This document shows, piece after piece, positions 33,151-40,470 of a stretch of DNA of 64,000 nucleotides; the stretch's first letter is position 1; every line of letters starts with the position of its first letter. This stretch comes from Lachnospiraceae bacterium NK3A20 (GTDB taxonomy: Bacteria; Bacillota; Clostridia; Lachnospirales; Lachnospiraceae). The stretch spans positions 44,236 through 108,235 of the forward strand of contig FNQX01000011.1 in assembly GCA_900107575.1 (NCBI GenBank), in the 5' to 3' direction. A program made the position numbers and the translations under genes. The notes below the pieces were generated by a model that saw only the letters and a program-made list of their open reading frames with translations, was not told the DNA's origin and made no database searches.

Positions 33151-36102
33151 TCAGCCTCCCAGCACAACCTCCGGCGCAATTCCACGCCTCTGAATGACGG
33201 ATGTAAAGTCATCCAGTGTTGCTTCTGCCAGCTCTTTCCCATTTACGTTGAGCACAACCGTGTTGATTCCTCCGCCTTTCATATCATCTAATGCCTGCCG
33301 GAAAGCCTCTGCCATCGCCGCCGGCGATGTTTCCCTGTCGATCACCCCGCGAATGACTTCTGCAAGTTTTTCTGTCCCGATTACAAGCTCGGAGCCTCTT
33401 CCTTCTCCACCTCCGAGAAGGTTTCCGTCCATCGCACCGAAAATTGTTGCTCCGGACAGCATGTACGCATTGTCATACGCTTTCCGGTACCAGTTGACTC
33501 TGACGGAAGGCGTCGCGCCAGTCTTTGCATTGAAACTTCCTGTCATTGCAAAGTGCGGGAGCTGAATGTTCCGGCTGAATTCCAGTTTCGTATTTCGGAA
33601 CATCGCCGCAATACTCTCCAATGAAGATCGGATGGATGCCGAGATTTCCATCATCCGGCTCTTTGTCTCCACTGATGCATTGTTCAGATTCCGGGACCAG
33701 GCTTCTCCGATGTCTGTTGTTTCGAACATTTTCAGCGTGTCGGCGAGGGAAGTTTTTACCGTCAATCCCATTGTCATCATTCCGGATGTTGTCGATTCAT
33801 TCAGCGTCTTCATTCCTGATATCATGATCTGACCGAATTTCGCCAATCCTGTCGTCATGCCGGTATTGATCTGGGCCACTGTCTGCGACATCATCGTCTG
33901 TGCCGCCGCTGATGCTGTTGGCGTAGCCTTCCCGAACATTTCCGCTATCGCATCGCCGATCTTTCCCATCTCACTCTTCAAGCCGTCTACGGCAGCATTA
34001 ACGACTTTAACGCTGGTTACCATCTGCTCCAGTGAGACTCCGGCATCTTTCGCATTTCTGCTGATTTCCTTCACGGGTGCGGCAACGGCTTTCATGGCTC
34101 CTACCAGTACGATCGCCGCTCCTCCTGATGCCGCCAGCGTAGCAGTAAGTCCCACAAGCGCTAGATCTGCCGCCCCGAGCGTCAGTGCTGCGCCGCCGAT
34201 AGGAATCAGCATGGTTGCGAATCCACCGGCAAGTGCCACGGCCCCTGCTGCCGATGCTGTCATCGCCCCGCCGATCTTGAGCAGCGCTCCTGCCGCTGCA
34301 TTTCCATGTGTTGTTATTGTTGGCAGTTGCCCCGCCAGCTTTGCAACTCCGGTTGTGGCAAGGTAAATCCCGCCGCCGATCAGTGCAATTCCCGCTCCGA
34401 ATGCGACAAGTCCTGCTGCGCCGGCAGTGAGAGCCGGTGCCAACGCTGCCGCTCCGACAGCCATGCCTGCGACTGCTGCCGTAAGTCCGATCATTGCAGT
34501 CGCCGCTCCCGGGCCAGCTCCGGCGAGTGAGATTGCAGACTTCGCAAGCAAGGCAATTCCTGCCGATGCAAGGAGAATTCCCGCACCTGCTGCCACAAGA
34601 CCAACTGCATTCTTTGATAGTGTTCCCATTGATGTTCCCGCAGACTGTACTGGGGCCGCGGCACTAGATGCCGCCCCGCCGAGTGAACCCAATTTCCCGA
34701 CAAAACCACCAATGCCTCCAATCAATTTGCTTCCGGCCCCAACAACTGACCCGATCACACCGGTTATCTTCCCGCCTATCGCAATTACGGGCGCCGCAGC
34801 AATTCCGATGCCAGCCATCTTCAGGATCATCTGCTGCTGTGAGTCTGAAAGTCCGCTCCACGCCCCCTGCAATGTTGAAACCACGTCTTTGATGGTTCCA
34901 AATGCCGTGCTCATCATCGGTGCAACTGTTGTTGAGATTGTCTGTCCTTTTGTCGAAAATGATTCAAGAAATTGTTCAAAAACGGGAAGCGCCGTTTGTA
35001 GAGCACCCGTGATCCCCGTCAGTGCACCAGTGATGAGAGGCGCTGCTGCATTGACCAGATCTGTGCCTGCCGTTTTCATCAGATTCATGTTGACCGTCAT
35101 CTGGTCCAACGGGTCCAGCGTTTCGTTGTAGGTGTTCGCGATATTTCCGGAGAAATCCCCTATGGATGTCCCAAGCGCGTCGAATGAGAGCCGCCCGTCC
35201 TGAAGGGCAGGAATTAGTGAGGATGCAGCCCTTGATCCAAACAGGTCTATCGCATCCTGTGATGCTTTTGTCGCTGTGCTGCTGTTCTGTAACCGTGTCT
35301 CCAGGTCTGACAGCATATCTGACATTGGCACGCCGCTCTCCAGCGACTCCGCATAGGCCTTTTTCAGACCCATCATTGCCGATGCGGTATCCACACCATT
35401 CTTGGAAAGATTCGCAAGGAGCATTGTCGCATCAGATGCGTTATAGCCGAATGTTTTCAGCGTTCCTGCATTTGCCGAAAGATCACCGGCAAGCTTGATC
35501 ACATTTACGCCGGTGTCCTGGCCTGCCTTATTCAGCGTATCAAGCATGTCGCCAGCATCTTTGGATGATACCCCGAAGGCCGCCATCGCAGCCTGAACAG
35601 CGTCAACGGACGAGCTGATATCCGTGTTATTCAGTGAGGCAAACTGCACAAACTGCTGCGACAGGTCCTGCAGGCCTTCTCCCGTGAGCCCGAATCTGGT
35701 ATTGACCTCTCCAATTGCATCTCCGGCTTCCTGGAAACTGACGGGAATTGTTGTCGCGATCGCCTGTGCGCGCTTCTGCATATCGGCAAGCGCGTCTCCT
35801 GATGCTCCGGTCTTCACGGTGATGGTATCCATCGCCGCATCAACCTCTTTCCATGCTCCTACAGATGCCGTTGCCACCCCCGCGATCGACAATCCCAATC
35901 CGGCGACCGCTACCTTGCCTGCGGTGCCGATCTTGCTTCCGGCTTTGCTCAGCGATTCCGAGAACTTGGATGAAAACTTCCCTCCGGCAGATTTGCCCGC
36001 CGCGTCAGCTTCGCTGTCCATAACCTTCGCGAGCTCGCCGCTGATTCCCTTCGTCGTCGGGATGATCTGTACATATGCCTGTGCAATGGTTTTGTCTGCC
36101 AT
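33151..36102 (-). CDS. Tail tape measure protein
   Basis: A 983-aa protein that sets tail length and leaves the tail during DNA injection. The N-terminal TMP core (about 50-360) has DAAMDTITVKTGASGDALADM and AQAIATTIPVSFQEAGDAIGEVN. A long Ala/Gly-rich hydrophobic stretch follows (500-700) with many membrane-like helices. The rest of the tail genes flank it. The sequence starts MADKTIAQAYVQIIPTTKGI, a common start for these proteins in Firmicutes phages. Confidence 0.95.
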   Translation of the reverse strand: MADKTIAQAYVQIIPTTKGISGELAKVMDSEADAAGKSAGGKFSSKFSESLSKAGSKIGTAGKVAVAGLGLSIAGVATASVGAWKEVDAAMDTITVKTGASGDALADMQKRAQAIATTIPVSFQEAGDAIGEVNTRFGLTGEGLQDLSQQFVQFASLNNTDISSSVDAVQAAMAAFGVSSKDAGDMLDTLNKAGQDTGVNVIKLAGDLSANAGTLKTFGYNASDATMLLANLSKNGVDTASAMMGLKKAYAESLESGVPMSDMLSDLETRLQNSSTATKASQDAIDLFGSRAASSLIPALQDGRLSFDALGTSIGDFSGNIANTYNETLDPLDQMTVNMNLMKTAGTDLVNAAAPLITGALTGITGALQTALPVFEQFLESFSTKGQTISTTVAPMMSTAFGTIKDVVSTLQGAWSGLSDSQQQMILKMAGIGIAAAPVIAIGGKITGVIGSVVGAGSKLIGGIGGFVGKLGSLGGAASSAAAPVQSAGTSMGTLSKNAVGLVAAGAGILLASAGIALLAKSAISLAGAGPGAATAMIGLTAAVAGMAVGAAALAPALTAGAAGLVAFGAGIALIGGGIYLATTGVAKLAGQLPTITTHGNAAAGALLKIGGAMTASAAGAVALAGGFATMLIPIGGAALTLGAADLALVGLTATLAASGGAAIVLVGAMKAVAAPVKEISRNAKDAGVSLEQMVTSVKVVNAAVDGLKSEMGKIGDAIAEMFGKATPTASAAAQTMMSQTVAQINTGMTTGLAKFGQIMISGMKTLNESTTSGMMTMGLTVKTSLADTLKMFETTDIGEAWSRNLNNASVETKSRMMEISASIRSSLESIAAMFRNTKLEFSRNIQLPHFAMTGSFNAKTGATPSVRVNWYRKAYDNAYMLSGATIFGAMDGNLLGGGEGRGSELVIGTEKLAEVIRGVIDRETSPAAMAEAFRQALDDMKGGGINTVVLNVNGKELAEATLDDFTSVIQRRGIAPEVVLGG

Positions 36103-36103
36103 C

Positions 36104-36460
36104 TTAATCTCCTAGCAGTTCCTTACGCCGCTGCTCAAATTCTTCTGCCGTTGCGAAACCTGATACCTTATCCTTGTCGCCTTCCGTCAGCAGTGTGTAA
36201 AGCGACTTCGGCATGTTTTTATTGTGCTGTGCATCCTTTGTCTTGGTCCAGCACAACCAGTTCAATTTGTCAAAAACAAGCGCCAGGAGGCTGTCCGTAT
36301 TCGGCAGTCTCCGATTCTCCATTTCTGTCCGGATTCTCGAGTTTTCTCTGAGCCCCGCTGCCAGCGTTGCAATAAAAGAAACGGGATGCTCCTTCATGTT
36401 GAAGATATGGTAGATTTCTGCCATATCACATGTCAGCGCATCCCGGTCTTCTCCCAGCAT
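36104..36460 (-). CDS. Tail assembly chaperone, frameshift (T) part
   Basis: A 118-aa frame with the Gp15-like sequence DMAEIYHIFNMKEHPVSFIA and LVFDKLNWLCWTKTKDAQ. It is the usual second part of the G/GT tail chaperone pair. The upstream chaperone frame runs into it by a -1 shift at A AAA AAC (36478-36484). The shifted frame reads through LLILVA into this frame's first methionine, so it is probably made mostly as a fusion. It lies 2 bp before the tape measure gene, as expected. Confidence 0.82.
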   Translation of the reverse strand: MLGEDRDALTCDMAEIYHIFNMKEHPVSFIATLAAGLRENSRIRTEMENRRLPNTDSLLALVFDKLNWLCWTKTKDAQHNKNMPKSLYTLLTEGDKDKVSGFATAEEFEQRRKELLGD

Positions 36461-36471
36461 GGCAACGAGGA

Positions 36472-36738
36472 TCAGGAGTTTTTTGCGTGAAGTGAGTCGA
36501 GCACCTCGGTCAGAAGAGAGAGCATCTTATCGCTCCTGATCCGGTCGGTCTCCTTGTCGCGGCAGAATTCCTTTGCGTCATTGTATTTATCCCCAAAAAC
36601 GCGTTTCGCTGCATGGATCTGAGCGTATGCATTGCTGCCGCACTGTTCCAAGTCTTCGACAAGCTCCCAGTCATCCAGGATGGTTTCATCAACCTCGAAT
36701 TCGAACCCGCTTTCTGTTTTCCCTTTTACCATGCTCAT
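36472..36738 (-). CDS. Tail assembly chaperone (G part)
   Basis: An 88-aa acidic protein (FEFEVDETILDDWELVEDLE) between the major tail protein and the tape measure gene. It binds the tape measure during tail assembly by analogy with lambda gpG. Its last codons, GCA AAA AAC TCC TGA, contain a slippery heptamer directly before the stop. A -1 shift would add about 124 residues from the next frame. Confidence 0.82.
   Translation of the reverse strand: MSMVKGKTESGFEFEVDETILDDWELVEDLEQCGSNAYAQIHAAKRVFGDKYNDAKEFCRDKETDRIRSDKMLSLLTEVLDSLHAKNS
36478..36484 (-). other. Programmed -1 ribosomal frameshift site
   Basis: The heptamer A AAA AAC in the zero frame of the G part lies one codon before its TGA. 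After slippage the frame continues CTC CTG ATC CTC GTT GCC ATG, in phase with the T part. Position, heptamer and phase all match the conserved tail chaperone arrangement of long-tailed phages. Confidence 0.82.
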
Positions 36739-36743
36739 TCTCC

Positions 36744-37322
36744 TTACCCTTCAGGCACTGTCTGAGATGCTGCAGGCGCTGAAATGTACTCAAAATGCGT
36801 TGTCCCGTTGCTGTCCGGGGCTGCGCTCAGCGTGGTCTCATAGCCTACTGCATCTCCGTCGCTGTATGTGATATCGCCTACTTCCGTGACCTTTGCGGAG
36901 GGCAGCACAATCCTTTTCAGAATGTTGCCTTTGAGGATCATGTCGAACACATACGAGTACGGCTGCGACTCGTCATTGTTCACTTTGATCGTAATCCCGG
37001 TATCAATGTCGCCGACAACATTTCTGTCTCCATAAACCATTTTCAGCACTTCCGGATTCAGTGCTTCGATGAAGGTTCCCTTGAAGGCGTCTTCCTTACC
37101 TTTGTTGAGGTTCAGTACTGTGTCGCCGCCCCATGCCTTTACCGTGTCAGAATCGACCGAATTGCTGTTCGTCAGGCCATCTTCCGAAATATAGCCCATC
37201 TCCTTAAATGCCTCGTCCAGCGTGCTTTTTGCATCCGTCGGCAATGTGGATCCGACAGGTGCGCGGAAGATCGCACCGCCTACTTTAGGCTTTCCTACTG
37301 TTACATTTTTTTCTCTGGGCAT
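36744..37322 (-). CDS. Major tail (tube) protein
   Basis: A 192-aa protein of the phi13/lambda-V-like tube family: FRAPVGSTLPTDAKSTLDEAFKE in part (APVGSTLPTDAKSTLDE), GYISEDGLTNSNS and WGGDTVLNLNKGKEDAF. It polymerises into the tail tube. AAGGAGG lies upstream of the ATG at 37322; 39 further open codons overlap the neighbour. The genes on either side are tail completion and tail chaperone, which fits. Confidence 0.9.
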   Translation of the reverse strand: MPREKNVTVGKPKVGGAIFRAPVGSTLPTDAKSTLDEAFKEMGYISEDGLTNSNSVDSDTVKAWGGDTVLNLNKGKEDAFKGTFIEALNPEVLKMVYGDRNVVGDIDTGITIKVNNDESQPYSYVFDMILKGNILKRIVLPSAKVTEVGDITYSDGDAVGYETTLSAAPDSNGTTHFEYISAPAASQTVPEG

Positions 37323-37335
37323 TTTTGCCTCCTTT

Positions 37336-37677
37336 TCAGTAATGCGTGAATGTGAATACCGCCTGATAACGGTATCTTTTAACTGTGGTATCCGTGAAAT
37401 CGTAATCACTTCCCGTTGCTCTCGTAACATCAGAAACATACTCTGGAGCTTCCCGGAGGATGCTGCAAACCGTATCGCTGAGTTTCGCCGCCTTCAACTT
37501 GGACATCTCCCAGGACTGGACTGCAAGTGTTGATGCATACAATCCTCTTCCGAGCTGCTGCGATCCGGTCTTCTCGACAGTGATAAAGCGCTCCGGCATT
37601 CCCTCCGGAACTTCCGCGCTGATTCGCTCCTCCGGGAGTCTTTTCCGCAGATAATTGATAATCAGTTGTTCGATCAT
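37336..37677 (-). CDS. Tail terminator/completion protein
   Basis: A 113-aa protein directly before the tube gene. It contains PERFITVEKTGSQQ and VQSWEMSKLKAAKLSDTV, typical of the tail-completion/minor capsid group that caps the tube and joins it to the head. The start overlaps the HK97 gp10-like gene by 4 bp. Confidence 0.75.
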   Translation of the reverse strand: MIEQLIINYLRKRLPEERISAEVPEGMPERFITVEKTGSQQLGRGLYASTLAVQSWEMSKLKAAKLSDTVCSILREAPEYVSDVTRATGSDYDFTDTTVKRYRYQAVFTFTHY

Positions 37678-37913
37678 ATACCCAACGCTTTCAATAGTGT
37701 GTTGTGCCGCATGTTATCAAGGCCCGCTTCTTTGCTCTCTGCGCTGACAACATACCCGGTTCTTTCCGGGTAATTTCTCTGCTCGACGGAATAGCCTTCT
37801 CCTGCTCTTCCTGCCACTGCATCCGCCTGTTCTTTACAGCTTGCCGCAATTTCCGGGCTTTTTAAGAGACCTCGCACCTCGGACTTGTTCAACTTGATTT
37901 TGACTTTACTCAT
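37674..37913 (-). CDS. HK97 gp10-like head-tail protein
   Basis: A 79-aa small protein (KLNKSEVRGLLKSPEIAASC, EQADAVAGRAGEGY, ERTGYVVSAESKEA). The sequence fits the short Firmicutes version of HK97 gp10-type connectors. It overlaps both neighbours by 4-8 bp. Its role is head-tail joining. Confidence 0.75.
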   Translation of the reverse strand: MSKVKIKLNKSEVRGLLKSPEIAASCKEQADAVAGRAGEGYSVEQRNYPERTGYVVSAESKEAGLDNMRHNTLLKALGI

Positions 37914-38235
37914 ACAGCTCCACCATGATATTCCTGCCCCATGCGAGAGGGACCATTTCTTCGATACCCTGTGCCGGCATTCCTACCGTTCTGAACTTCT
38001 TCCCCCAGAATTCCACTTCTGTGTCCTCCCAGCTATGGGAATCGGTTTTCGGTATCCCCAGTGTGTAAGCAATGTGTTTGCCGAACTGGTTCCCTGTGAT
38101 AATATCGGATTCTGACGGCTGCCCGACCAGAACATTGTCAACGCTGACAACCTCATCTGTGTATGTCGGTGCTCCAAAATCATCAGTACCTGTCGGCTGC
38201 TTCACGTGAAGTTTTACTGTGATTCCTTTAAGCAT
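37906..38235 (-). CDS. Head-tail adaptor/minor capsid protein
   Basis: A 109-aa protein beginning MLKGITVKLHVKQPTGTDDF, then PTYTDEVVSVDNVLVGQP, which matches the stopper-type connector group. The ATG at 38235 is chosen, with one at 38241 adding two residues. A long open extension to 38484 is antisense-like noise across the neighbour. It overlaps the upstream gene end by 8 bp. Confidence 0.75.
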   Translation of the reverse strand: MLKGITVKLHVKQPTGTDDFGAPTYTDEVVSVDNVLVGQPSESDIITGNQFGKHIAYTLGIPKTDSHSWEDTEVEFWGKKFRTVGMPAQGIEEMVPLAWGRNIMVELYE

Positions 38236-38611
38236 CTGCATCCCCCGAAAGAAACTCAACCGGTGATCTAGAGCCGATATGATTGCCGATGTGAAGGAGC
38301 TTTTTGTCTGTCTTGGACAGATAGAGCTCTCCCGACTGCCCGGAGCCAAACGTAACGCTCGACGTATACCCGAGGCCTGTCTGCGTGGCCTGCGTCGCAC
38401 CGATCGGGACATCAATGTCTCCGGAACCAAACGCCCGGATAACCATGTTCCTGGATACCAGTGCCTTTGTACTTTCCGGCACATCTTGGCCGCTGAACGC
38501 GTCTATGATTTCCGCCGCATCTTTCAGGAGTGCCTCGCATCTTTCCTTTTCATCTTCATCAAGTGTTCTGAACCGATTTTCTATCTCTTCGACGGTTGCG
38601 TATGCTGGCAT
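38228..38611 (-). CDS. Head-tail connector (gp6-like) protein
   Basis: A 127-aa protein: PAYATVEEIENRFRTLDEDE, then ALLKDAAEIIDAF and RNMVIRAFGSGDIDVPIGAT. This is the HK97 gp6/Phage_connect_1 pattern, a ring that sits under the portal. It lies in the normal order of capsid, connector, stopper. Confidence 0.82.
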   Translation of the reverse strand: MPAYATVEEIENRFRTLDEDEKERCEALLKDAAEIIDAFSGQDVPESTKALVSRNMVIRAFGSGDIDVPIGATQATQTGLGYTSSVTFGSGQSGELYLSKTDKKLLHIGNHIGSRSPVEFLSGDADA

Positions 38612-38813
38612 CTGACTTCCTCCGAACCGTATTCTTTTTCCGAACCGTTTTCTCTTTCGGCGTCTCTTTCAATTGCGCTGGCGCAATTTCGGGTTCTGTT
38701 GGAGATCCCGTCGGCGGGCTCTCTTTAACCGGCTGAAAGATGGTGGAGTCCAGCGGTTTACCGGACTCCACTACGATCCCGTGATACATGTACCGCATTA
38801 ACATGTACCGCAT
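38559..38813 (-). CDS. Small basic protein after capsid gene
   Basis: An 84-aa frame that starts by TAATG overlap with the capsid stop and overlaps the connector gene by 53 bp. The first half (YHGIVVESGKPLDSTIFQPV) looks like a real protein; the second half is very basic and Lys/Arg-rich. The 15-bp start region is tandemly duplicated, so the protein begins MRYMLMRYMY. Function unknown; the large overlap leaves doubt about the 3' end. Confidence 0.55.
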   Translation of the reverse strand: MRYMLMRYMYHGIVVESGKPLDSTIFQPVKESPPTGSPTEPEIAPAQLKETPKEKTVRKKNTVRRKSDASIRNRRRDRKSVQNT

Positions 38814-38815
38814 TA
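38786..38815. repeat. 15-bp tandem duplication at capsid stop
   Basis: ACATGTACCGCATTA occurs twice in direct succession. On the minus strand each copy carries TTAATG, so the termination/reinitiation signal of the capsid gene is duplicated in frame. Confidence 0.85.
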
Positions 38816-39709
38816 AGCGGATGCCTTGACGATCTTGGCAAACGCGTCGAGGTCCATGATGCCGACGCCATAGACCACCTCCGCGCGAAGCGCGATCTGG
38901 TTCTGTCTCTGCAGATCTCCGAGTCCATCAGGATCACCGAACTCGATGAGATGAGCGCCAACGCTTCTCTGCACTCCCCAGCGGAACGCGTCGAACTGAC
39001 CGACGATACCAAGGAGATTTGTTGCTTTCTTCGCCTCACCCTTTGCAGAAATCGTGTCGGACACTGCCGCCTTCATTCCCTCGAGATTCGTGACGCCGAT
39101 GCCGTATCCAAGTTCCGGATACATTCTTCTGCCTGTCGTATCACGCATCGTCGCAATGCCGAAGGACAGTGCCGGATCCAGTGCAATTCCGGTCGGTGTG
39201 TAGCCCGCATTGATGATGAGGCCTGCTGCCGCTTCGACCGCTACATCATACTTGTCATCGGTGAGCGTTGCTGCCTTTGTGGTATCACCGATTCCTTCCT
39301 TCAGGAGCTCGGATGTCTCCCCGCTGAGCGGATTCATCTTGTGAATGCCGATGAGATCCAGCGCTCTTCCAAGCGCAATTCCCGCATTCTCGGACAGATC
39401 CTGTAAAACGCCGATCTGTACATCCTCGTCTGCCCACTGAACTTCCTGGGAGAATCGCATTGTCACCTGAAGTTTTACTGGCGTAACGGTCTTCGGTGCA
39501 TATGCCGTAGGTGTCGGAGACTTTTTTGCTCCTTCTCCTACGATTTCAGCCTTCGGTGCTGCAGTGAGCACCCAGTTGGTGGAGGTCCCAAACTTCTGAG
39601 GACGCGCGCCGGAGAGAAGTGCCAGCGCAGATCCTGCCTGTGCCTTCTTGAAAATCCCCTGCGCGATGTTGTTCGGAATTTCAAAATCGTTTGTGATAAG
39701 TGCTGCCAT
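38813..39709 (-). CDS. Major capsid protein (HK97 fold)
   Basis: A 298-aa protein. It starts MAALITNDFEIPNNIAQGIF and has the shell motifs FGTSTNWVLTAAPKAEIVGE, VTMRFSQEVQWADED and GIALGRALDLIGIHK. It lies directly after the scaffold gene and ahead of the connectors. No N-terminal delta domain or protease gene is seen, so a separate scaffold protein probably directs assembly. Confidence 0.92.
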   Translation of the reverse strand: MAALITNDFEIPNNIAQGIFKKAQAGSALALLSGARPQKFGTSTNWVLTAAPKAEIVGEGAKKSPTPTAYAPKTVTPVKLQVTMRFSQEVQWADEDVQIGVLQDLSENAGIALGRALDLIGIHKMNPLSGETSELLKEGIGDTTKAATLTDDKYDVAVEAAAGLIINAGYTPTGIALDPALSFGIATMRDTTGRRMYPELGYGIGVTNLEGMKAAVSDTISAKGEAKKATNLLGIVGQFDAFRWGVQRSVGAHLIEFGDPDGLGDLQRQNQIALRAEVVYGVGIMDLDAFAKIVKASA

Positions 39710-39712
39710 GAA

Positions 39713-40183
39713 TTATTCCTTTCTGCCGAACATCTGCCCGGCAAGCTCTCTAAAATCTTCACTGGTTGTATCCGATCCCGCGCTCTGGTGCTGCCCGGTC
39801 TCGTGTTTTGTCTCCTTCACACCCGGATACTTGCTGCCTTTAGCGAATTTCAGAATTGCTTCCGCCTGCGCCTTGCAGCTGTCTTCATCTTCTCCGGTAA
39901 GGAGTTCCTCCGGTATGCCGGCATCCTTGGAAACCTTTGCCCGAATGCTTCTGATCTTCTCCGTCTTCTTCATGCCGGCGAGTTCTGTCTCAAGCTTCGT
40001 GAGCTTATCCTGCGTCTTCTGCGAATCTGACAACGTCGCATCATATTTCGCCGCCTTACTTTTCAGCTCCTCGTAGTCAGCATATTTCTGACGTTCCCGC
40101 GCAAGCCTTCCCTCGACAATGCTGTCGATTTCCTCCTGCGTGTATGACTTCTGGTTTCCTTCATTTGCCTGTGCTTCTGCCAT
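39713..40183 (-). CDS. Capsid scaffolding protein
   Basis: A 156-aa, strongly charged, coiled-coil protein of the GP20/DUF4355-like type (YTQEEIDSIVEGRLARERQK, then KSKAAKYDATL and TKLETELAGMKK). It directs procapsid assembly and is not in the mature head. AGGAGGAG lies before the ATG at 40183. The frame is open 28 codons further, but those codons read through the tRNA-like element and are not supported. It sits 3 bp before the capsid gene. Confidence 0.88.
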   Translation of the reverse strand: MAEAQANEGNQKSYTQEEIDSIVEGRLARERQKYADYEELKSKAAKYDATLSDSQKTQDKLTKLETELAGMKKTEKIRSIRAKVSKDAGIPEELLTGEDEDSCKAQAEAILKFAKGSKYPGVKETKHETGQHQSAGSDTTSEDFRELAGQMFGRKE

Positions 40184-40240
40184 TTTCTTCTCCTCCTGTG
40201 AGTGGTCGATTTCCGCGATCAAGGCTCGCGTTGCCTTAAA

Positions 40241-40280
40241 GCCCTGCTGCCGGAGTCGAACCGGCATAGACCATCAGGGC
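40241..40280 (-). ncRNA. tRNA acceptor/T-arm-like minihelix
   Basis: On the minus strand a 40-nt segment begins GCCCTGATGG and ends GCAGGGC. The ends pair over 6 bp like an acceptor stem. Inside, TGCCGG-TTCGACT-CCGGCA is a 6-bp T-stem with a loop that fits the TTCRANY consensus. There is no D-arm or anticodon arm. It lies 57 bp upstream of the scaffold gene and 180 bp after the MuF toxin fusion. It is not a normal tRNA. It could be a tRNA mimic or a deleted tRNA; expression is unknown. Confidence 0.6.
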
Positions 40281-40288
40281 ATAATAAA

Positions 40289-40313
40289 AGCACCGGATTA
40301 TTTCTCCGATGCT
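40289..40313 (-). terminator. Terminator-like hairpin after the MuF toxin gene
   Basis: On the minus strand AGCATCGGA, a 7-nt loop and TCCGGTGCT (one G-U pair) are followed by TTTATTAT. The wobble pair forms only in the minus-strand RNA. It would lower transcription from the MuF gene into the scaffold gene. Confidence 0.65.
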
Positions 40314-40348
40314 GTGCTATCCTTTTCTCACATTGGTGCTGCCCGAGT

Positions 40349-40470
40349 TTGTGAGAAATGGGTAATATTGATATAATTCTTGATTTTTTTCTGGTACGTG
40401 GTACAGTTGAAATAGGATAGATGCGCCCATCCGCCCTTTATTGGTGGGTGGGCAACGCATCTATTTTTTA
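40349..40470 (+). ncRNA. Putative small RNA unit convergent to the MuF toxin gene
   Basis: TTGTGA (40349-40354), a 17-bp spacer and TATAAT (40372-40377) form a plus-strand promoter. About 33 nt after the likely start is a hairpin whose outer arms are ATAGATGCG (40417-40425) and CGCATCTAT (40456-40464), followed by six T. The predicted RNA is about 85 nt and overlaps the last few bases of the MuF gene in antisense. It stands where an immunity gene would be expected. Nothing in the gap encodes a protein of convincing quality. Confidence 0.5.

Noticed and set aside
40184..40267. N-terminal extension of the scaffold protein through the tRNA-like element
   Set aside because: The extension has no ribosome site, whereas the ATG at 40183 has AGGAGGAG. 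The extension codes through paired RNA bases.
40241..40280. A functional tRNA gene
   Set aside because: It has acceptor and T-arm parts only, with no anticodon, so it cannot decode.
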